From contig JAEWNM010000150.1 of assembly GCA_023392755.1 (NCBI GenBank), positions 1 through 9,559 of the forward strand: 9,559 nt of DNA, given 5' to 3'. Made by a program: the position numbers and the translations under genes. The DNA comes from Bacillota bacterium. Lineage in GTDB: Bacteria > Bacillota > Clostridia > Christensenellales > Aristaeellaceae. The notes beneath the pieces are model-generated. The model made no database searches. It was not told the origin of the DNA and saw nothing but the letters and a program-made list of their open reading frames with translations. Of this stretch, positions 5,877 through 9,559 are shown in pieces; position 1 is the first letter of the stretch, and each line of letters opens with the position of its first letter.

Positions 5877-6380
5877 CTATTTCGTGTTATAGTGGATGTG
5901 TGTGCCGTTAGGGGAGGCGCCTTTATCTGCATATGCGCTGCGAATTCTGCGCTGTGCGTGCACACGGCCAAGCTGGTTTTGAATTTCCATTTGCGCAGCC
6001 TTGGCGCGGGAAATAATTCTGGCATCAAAAAGCACGCAGTCCTGAAGCAGTCTGTCGGTGCGCTTCATGCTGCGGGCTATGTCTGCGCCCCATTCGGGGC
6101 AGGGGCTGTCATGCTGGCCGGGCATTACAAGGCTTGCGATAACTCCGCGGCAGCCTTCGTCGGCCAGCGATACAAGCGAATCGATTGCTGCATTCAGCGC
6201 ATCCACCTTGGCGGTGAGTGCGCCGCGCTTATCCAATATTCTGCCTAACTCCTCCGTGTCGTTTTTCTCCAGGCACTGCATGGCGACGGCCGACAGCGTG
6301 GGGTATTCTTTCAGCAGGTCCAGCCGCTTTTGGACCAGGTCCTCCATTTCCCGTACGATTTCCGCCTGCGGCTTCATCAT
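5877..6380 (-). CDS. Putative flagellar export chaperone, FliT/FlgN-like (167 aa)
   Basis: I do not recognise this protein by a strong motif. It is predicted helical and charged: residues 1-70 look like a coiled-coil hairpin (EIVREMEDLVQKRLDLLKE, then LEKNDTEELGRILDKRGALT and AKVDALNAAIDSL), and a second helical stretch covers about 95-145. No signal peptide or membrane segment is seen. The pattern of a helix pair with a central ExxELxxIxxKR-like segment resembles FliT/FlgN chaperones, and the position right after fliS, where fliT usually sits, supports this. It is longer than a typical FliT and ends in a basic, His-rich tail. The ATG at 6380 overlaps the fliS stop as ATGA and follows GGCGGGG by 8 bases, implying translational coupling. 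An ATG at 6377 is the only close alternative. Function is inferred mainly from context. Confidence 0.6.
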   Translation of the reverse strand: MMKPQAEIVREMEDLVQKRLDLLKEYPTLSAVAMQCLEKNDTEELGRILDKRGALTAKVDALNAAIDSLVSLADEGCRGVIASLVMPGQHDSPCPEWGADIARSMKRTDRLLQDCVLFDARIISRAKAAQMEIQNQLGRVHAQRRIRSAYADKGASPNGTHIHYNTK

Positions 6381-6766
6381 TTGGCGGCCCCGCCTGTGCG
6401 GGCCTGAAGCTCCGCCTGCCGCCATGTGTCCTTGAAGCTGCGGGTCATGTTCAGCATTTGCTTGAGGATATCAACATCCTTCTTGAAATTGGCTTTCACC
6501 AGTTCATCATAGATGTATTGATACAGCGTATACAGACTATGGGATATTTCCATCCGCATGTCAAGATTGTCGGACAGGAACTGGTAAATGTCCTGTGCCT
6601 TCACAATGGCGTTGTGCGCGCTGGTTATGTCCTTTTGCGAAATGGAAACAAGCGCTTTTGTCAGGCATACGGCGGCCTGTTCGAACAAAAGCACGATTTG
6701 CTCCCCCGGTGTCAGCGCGCTCACCGACTGCGCTTTGTACCTCTGGTATTGTGCGGCCGTTGTCAC
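6377..6766 (-). CDS. fliS: Flagellar export chaperone FliS (129 aa, GTG start)
   Basis: Cytoplasmic chaperone that binds the C-terminal helix of flagellin and delivers it for export. It is a helical bundle of normal FliS length. The opening AAQYQRYKAQSVSALTPGEQ matches the family start (Y..Y....v.TaspgeL), followed by IVLLFEQAAVCLTKALVSIS, the KAQDIYQFLSDNLDM segment (56-70), SLYTLYQYIYDELVKANF (77-94) and a late tryptophan at W115. The start is GTG at 6766, with AGGAGG 9 bases upstream; an in-frame ATG further upstream would run into the end of fliD and add residues not found in the family. It lies 16 bases after the fliD stop and overlaps the next gene by 4 bases. In B. subtilis FliS also joins FliW and flagellin in the loop that controls CsrA. 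Confidence 0.93.
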   Translation of the reverse strand: MTTAAQYQRYKAQSVSALTPGEQIVLLFEQAAVCLTKALVSISQKDITSAHNAIVKAQDIYQFLSDNLDMRMEISHSLYTLYQYIYDELVKANFKKDVDILKQMLNMTRSFKDTWRQAELQARTGGAAK

Positions 6767-6782
6767 TGGTTTGTACCTCCTA

Positions 6783-8708
6783 TTAATTCTGTCCCTGCCC
6801 AAGCATGCCGGCAATCCAGGAAGACTGGGAATTCAGCTTGGAAAGCGCCGTTTCCATGGCGGTGAACTGCCTCCAGTAGCGGTCTTCCTGCGAAAGCAGC
6901 TGCGCGTCCATGCGGTCAATCCGGTCCTGTATGTTTTCCAGGCGCTTGCTGTACTCGGTCTCGCCCTTGTAGGCGCTGTTCGGGCTGCCTACAAGCTCTA
7001 TCAGCGCGCCCTTTTTCCCCACGGTATTCAGGTTTTTGCTAAGTATATCGCTCAGCCGCCAAAGCACGCCCGATTCGGAAAACCGCTTTTGCTGATACTC
7101 CGGCGTGGCATACAGGGAGAAGGAGGAGGAGCTTTGCTGTGTGAGCATGCCCAGCGTTTTTTGCGTATCCTTGCCCAGGGCTTCCCTGAACTTTTCCTCG
7201 TTAAGGTGCAGCTTGCCCTTTTCCGAATACACACCGGTTGTAATGCCGATGTCAGCCAGTATGCCCAGCATCTTGTCATCCCCGCCCAGTTCCGTGACCG
7301 CCGTATACATGCTGCTTTTCAGCTCTGTTTCAATGGCGCGCAGGTAGGAGTCGCCGCGCAGGATCCCGCTTTTGGCCTTGGTGGTCCACAATTCAGCCTC
7401 TTTATCGGACAATTCTCCCTTTTCGTCCTCCGACAGGGGCTGATAGTCGCGGAAGCGCTCCTCCGATGTTTTGGTGGTGATATAATTCAAGAGCTCGTTG
7501 TAATCGTCGACGAAAGCCTTGACCTTTTCCACAATGGCATCGGTGTCATAGGCAATGCCCACGCCAATATTCTCTTTCTCGGTGCCGGCCGCCTTGCCCA
7601 GCAGGGTGAAGGTTGTGCCGTTTACCGCAAAAGTGTTGGTGCTGCGCTGTATGGTGACCATGTCCTCCTCATTCTGGGAGCCGCTGGCGCTCATGCGCAC
7701 CACGGCGTCCGTCCCGGCCGAGTACTTGCCGCCGCCCAGCAGCGCATCCATCAAAAAGCCGTGATCGTCCGCGACGGAGATGGCGGAGGCCACGCCTGTG
7801 GTAGTGGACGCCAGGGAGAACGTATCGGTGAGCGAGGAATAGCTCATGGTAACCCCGGCATCGCTGGCGTTGACGGCCTTGACGATGTCATACATCGTAC
7901 TTTGACCGGTAAAGGAAAACGATTTGCCGTTGATGGTGAAGGAAATCTCATCATCCTCCGGGGATGCGAATATGTTTCTTTTCAGGCCCGCCTGGCTAAG
8001 GCTCATGTTGAAATCAAGCCTGTTGCCGCTGTAGCTGGAAAAGTCGAGTATGCCGGTGGGATTGCTCTGCGCCTCCGTCGGCACGCTGATGCGAAGTGAG
8101 GAATTCTCGGCGGAAAGCGCAAGCTCCTCCCCCTCCAGCGTTACGTTGATTCTGCCCGGGCCAAAGGATGCGCCAAGCTGCGCGGACAGCTCCTGCTGCA
8201 CATCCTGGGCTGTTTCATATGTCCGGGGGGAGAAGGTGATGGTCTTTGTGATGCCGTCCAGCGTGACTGCGATGCTCTTTCCGGAAAGGTCGCCAAGGGC
8301 CTCCTGATTGATGCCAATCCTGGGGTCGGCGCTTACGGGCTGGCCGCCGTCCAGCCGGGCGCTGGAGGCAAGGCTGACGATGTCTGAAATAAACATGGAG
8401 CCCTCGGCGGCATTGCTGCCGGCCTGGACGGATACATAGGGGGACTTGTAGGTGGCGCTTAGCATGCTAAGCGCGCCGCCCATCAGCGTTGTGGAGGAAG
8501 AATTGCTGAAGTATTTGTTCTGGAACGCGCTGAGCTTGCTGGTAACCTCTTTGTAATATTCCTGCTTCCATTCCAGAAGCATTTTTTGCTTTTTAACGCT
8601 TTCAACCTTGAGCTTGCCAATGGACATAAGATCCTTGACAATGCCCTCGGTATCCAGCCCGGATGCCATACCTGTCAGCCTTAAGGTGGTTGGGTTGATA
8701 CCGGCCAC
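6783..8708 (-). CDS. fliD: Flagellar filament cap protein FliD / HAP2 (641 aa, GTG start)
   Basis: Secreted cap at the filament tip that folds and inserts flagellin subunits. The N-terminal FliD domain is at about 10-105 (LRLTGMASGLDTEGIVKDLM, then a coiled-coil stretch around LEWKQEYYKEVTSKLSAFQ). The middle (about 110-400) is the variable region with repeated beta-rich segments. The C-terminal FliD domain is about 410-635: FVDDYNELLNYITTKTSEER, the YQPLSEDEKGELSDKEAELW motif, LRGDSYLRAIETEL, and a final coiled coil. Its length is at the upper-middle of the usual range. The start is GTG at 8708, 8 bases after AAGGAGG. It is the first gene of the operon, 46 bases downstream of a predicted transcription start from the SigD promoter. 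The protein appears intact. Confidence 0.96.
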   Translation of the reverse strand: MAGINPTTLRLTGMASGLDTEGIVKDLMSIGKLKVESVKKQKMLLEWKQEYYKEVTSKLSAFQNKYFSNSSSTTLMGGALSMLSATYKSPYVSVQAGSNAAEGSMFISDIVSLASSARLDGGQPVSADPRIGINQEALGDLSGKSIAVTLDGITKTITFSPRTYETAQDVQQELSAQLGASFGPGRINVTLEGEELALSAENSSLRISVPTEAQSNPTGILDFSSYSGNRLDFNMSLSQAGLKRNIFASPEDDEISFTINGKSFSFTGQSTMYDIVKAVNASDAGVTMSYSSLTDTFSLASTTTGVASAISVADDHGFLMDALLGGGKYSAGTDAVVRMSASGSQNEEDMVTIQRSTNTFAVNGTTFTLLGKAAGTEKENIGVGIAYDTDAIVEKVKAFVDDYNELLNYITTKTSEERFRDYQPLSEDEKGELSDKEAELWTTKAKSGILRGDSYLRAIETELKSSMYTAVTELGGDDKMLGILADIGITTGVYSEKGKLHLNEEKFREALGKDTQKTLGMLTQQSSSSFSLYATPEYQQKRFSESGVLWRLSDILSKNLNTVGKKGALIELVGSPNSAYKGETEYSKRLENIQDRIDRMDAQLLSQEDRYWRQFTAMETALSKLNSQSSWIAGMLGQGQN

Positions 8709-8760
8709 AATTCATCCCTCCTTGACCAGGCGCCCTGACAATAATCCCTTGCTTACTGAT

Positions 8761-8788
8761 ATATCGGGGATTTAGTTATATTTGTTTA
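8761..8788 (-). promoter_or_regulatory. SigD (sigma-28) promoter of the fliD operon
   Basis: On the - strand TAAA (8788-8785) is followed after 16 bases by CCCGATAT (8768-8761). The Bacillus/Clostridium SigD consensus is TAAA, 14-16 bases, then GCCGATAT; the only mismatch is the first base of the -10. Transcription would start near 8754, giving a leader of about 45 bases to the GTG of fliD. This marks the operon as a late flagellar class made after hook completion. The flanking DNA is AT-rich compared with the surroundings, as usual for a promoter. Confidence 0.78.
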
Positions 8789-9104
8789 GCTATCTATCAT
8801 TTTACGCCGAGATTTTTAACAATCCGGGCGGTATTTTGGAAAAACGCGGCGCCGTCAGGCCGCTGCCGCAGGCGGGCCGCATAACCTTATGCGCCGGGCA
8901 GGCGGTTTTCGTGCTCGCGGTACTTCCGGCAAAAAGGCGCGGCACGTTTTATGCACAAACCAAGTATAGCATACGCGCTCCGGCCGCTCCCCCCGTTTGC
9001 GTGCAATGTTGAAAGATGCACACATACTTTTTTTCGACGCCATGTATGGCCCGCTTTGCACGGCAAAGCAGCCGCGGCAGCCGTGGGCCGCGCGCGCCTG
9101 CGCG
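8789..9104. other. Non-coding stretch upstream of the fliD promoter
   Basis: I see no credible gene here on either strand: the open frames lack ribosome binding sites and resemble no family. It holds a small inverted repeat CGCATAA/TTATGCG at 8878-8893, a T7 run at 9028-9034, and a GC-rich alternating tract CGCGCGCGC at 9089-9097 just before the microsatellite. On the - strand TGCTATACT at 8971-8963 looks like an extended -10, but no -35 supports it. Confidence 0.5.
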
Positions 9105-9172
9105 GGATACGGATACGGATACGGATACGGATTGGATTCGGATTCGGATTCGGATTCGGATTGGATTGGATT
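9105..9172. repeat. Hexamer/pentamer microsatellite: (GGATAC)4, GGATT, (GGATTC)4, (GGATT)3
   Basis: Read directly: four GGATAC (9105-9128), one GGATT (9129-9133), four GGATTC (9134-9157), three GGATT (9158-9172). Every unit shares the core GGAT, so it likely grew by slipped-strand mispairing with changes at the last bases. All frames through it stay open, producing Ser-Glu, Asn-Pro, Tyr-Pro or Ile-Arg runs, but these frames lack start signals and flanking protein-like sequence, so I treat it as non-coding. It lies about 320 bases upstream of the fliD promoter. Confidence 0.95.
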
Positions 9173-9186
9173 ACGGGCGCATATGC

Positions 9187-9337
9187 ATGCAAATGAAATC
9201 ACATGCAAGCGTCTGTATGCAAATGAAATCATATGCACGCATCTGTCAGCATATTGAAAGCACATGCATGCGTTTGCATGCAAATGATATCATATGCGTG
9301 CGCCTGCCCGCATGTGAAAGCAAGTGCGTGCGGATGC
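9187..9337. repeat. Five degenerate 30-bp tandem repeats
   Basis: Units at 9187-9216, 9217-9246, 9248-9277, 9278-9307 and 9308-9337 align over 30 bases with one extra base before the third. Units 1, 2 and 4 begin ATGCAAATGA; units 3 and 5 have GCATNTTGAAAGC-like or GCATGTGAAAGC starts, so two subtypes alternate in the later part. The second half of each unit contains alternating purine-pyrimidine runs such as ATATGCGTGCGC. There are no unique spacers, so it is not a CRISPR array. No function can be assigned. Confidence 0.8.
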
Positions 9338-9457
9338 CTGCGGCAGCCGGCAACCTGCTTCGGTTTGTTGTTTGATGCGCCGCGCTGCGGTTCCCTGCCC
9401 TGGATATATGACACCTCCGTTTTGAACGCGTTCATGCCGCGCGTTTGCGTAAACGGC

Positions 9458-9492
9458 AAAAAGCCCGCCGGAAACAAAGCGCTTCCGGCGGG
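9458..9492 (-). terminator. Rho-independent terminator for a - strand gene beyond the right edge
   Basis: CCCGCCGGAA (9464-9473) and TTCCGGCGGG (9483-9492) form a perfect 10-bp stem with a 9-base loop. On the - strand the stem is followed by C then TTTTT (9462-9458), the canonical form. On the + strand only TT follows. It therefore most likely ends a leftward transcript coming from outside the window and insulates the fliD region. Confidence 0.75.
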
Positions 9493-9520
9493 TTCAGACC
9501 ATCAAAAAACCCAGGGAGGT

Positions 9521-9544
9521 AATGGAGGGCCGGAGCCCTCCATT
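9521..9544 (+). other. Perfect 10-bp hairpin with CGGA loop at the window edge
   Basis: AATGGAGGGC (9521-9530) pairs with GCCCTCCATT (9535-9544) around the tetraloop CGGA. On the + strand a short T-run and then GAAGATCGC follow; on the - strand a T6 run appears 11 bases beyond the stem. It could be part of a terminator pair with the hairpin to its left, or a structured leader of a rightward gene. An ATG at 9522 sits only 2 bases after GGGAGG and its frame stays open to the edge, but that spacing is too short for a convincing start. Confidence 0.4.
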
Positions 9545-9559
9545 TGAAGATCGCAAACC

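Noticed and set aside
8963..8971. Extended -10 promoter TGCTATACT on the - strand upstream of fliD
   Set aside because: No -35 at a proper distance; TTGCAC is 32 bases upstream. The SigD site nearer to fliD explains expression better.
9000..9034. Terminator-like GTGCA/TGCAC stem followed by seven T on the + strand
   Set aside because: The stem is only 5 bp, 6 bases separate it from the T-run, and no rightward gene precedes it.
8855..9283. Open frames on the - strand through the repeats, encoding Ser-Glu and Tyr-Pro or Asn-Pro and Ile-Arg runs
   Set aside because: Several frames on both strands are open only because the repeats lack stops; there is no ribosome binding site, no family resemblance, and no protein-like flanking sequence.
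9187..9337. CRISPR array
   Set aside because: The 30-base units are contiguous and degenerate with no unique spacers and no cas genes nearby.

Overview
This window is a late-flagellar gene cluster from what looks like a GC-rich Gram-positive, most likely a member of the Clostridia. The clues are short flagellins, strong AGGAGG-type ribosome binding sites, GTG and TTG starts, a clear SigD (sigma-28) promoter of the Bacillus/Clostridium type, and MotA/MotB/FliD/FliS of Firmicute style. Species cannot be named from sequence alone.

Left part, + strand: the last 31 codons of one flagellin gene (1-97), then two complete flagellin genes (184-1080 and 1177-2058). The three are tandem copies with nearly identical ends and, for the two complete genes, a divergent centre. 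Each complete copy is preceded by a conserved leader: a G/C-rich hairpin whose tetraloop is AGGA or TGGA, then a second GGA inside the ribosome binding site 25-26 bases on. This is the layout of a CsrA-repressed flagellin mRNA. After the last flagellin comes a 334-base gap holding two large stem structures without U-tracts. Next, still on +, are an HD-GYP cyclic-di-GMP phosphodiesterase (2393-3475) and a CheY response regulator (3509-3874, TTG start).

Middle and right, - strand: a convergent five-gene operon reading leftwards from a SigD promoter at 8788-8761: fliD, fliS, a FliT/FlgN-like chaperone candidate, motA, motB, ending at a Rho-independent terminator near 4108-4066. fliS and the chaperone candidate overlap by 4 bases (ATGA).

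Far right (8789-9559): no credible gene. It holds a hexamer/pentamer microsatellite (9105-9172), five degenerate 30-bp tandem repeats rich in alternating purine-pyrimidine tracts (9187-9337), a - strand terminator (9492-9458) implying a - strand gene beyond the window, and a perfect 10-bp hairpin at 9521-9544.

Together the genes supply the filament (flagellins), its cap (FliD), export chaperones (FliS and probably the FliT-like protein), the proton- or sodium-driven stator (MotA/MotB) and two signalling outputs that set motor behaviour (CheY for direction, HD-GYP for c-di-GMP level). I found no clear new multi-gene system. The most interesting signals are the paired CsrA-like leaders, the repeat block, the structured 3' region after the flagellins, and a MotB whose peptidoglycan-binding GHTD motif reads GHTA.
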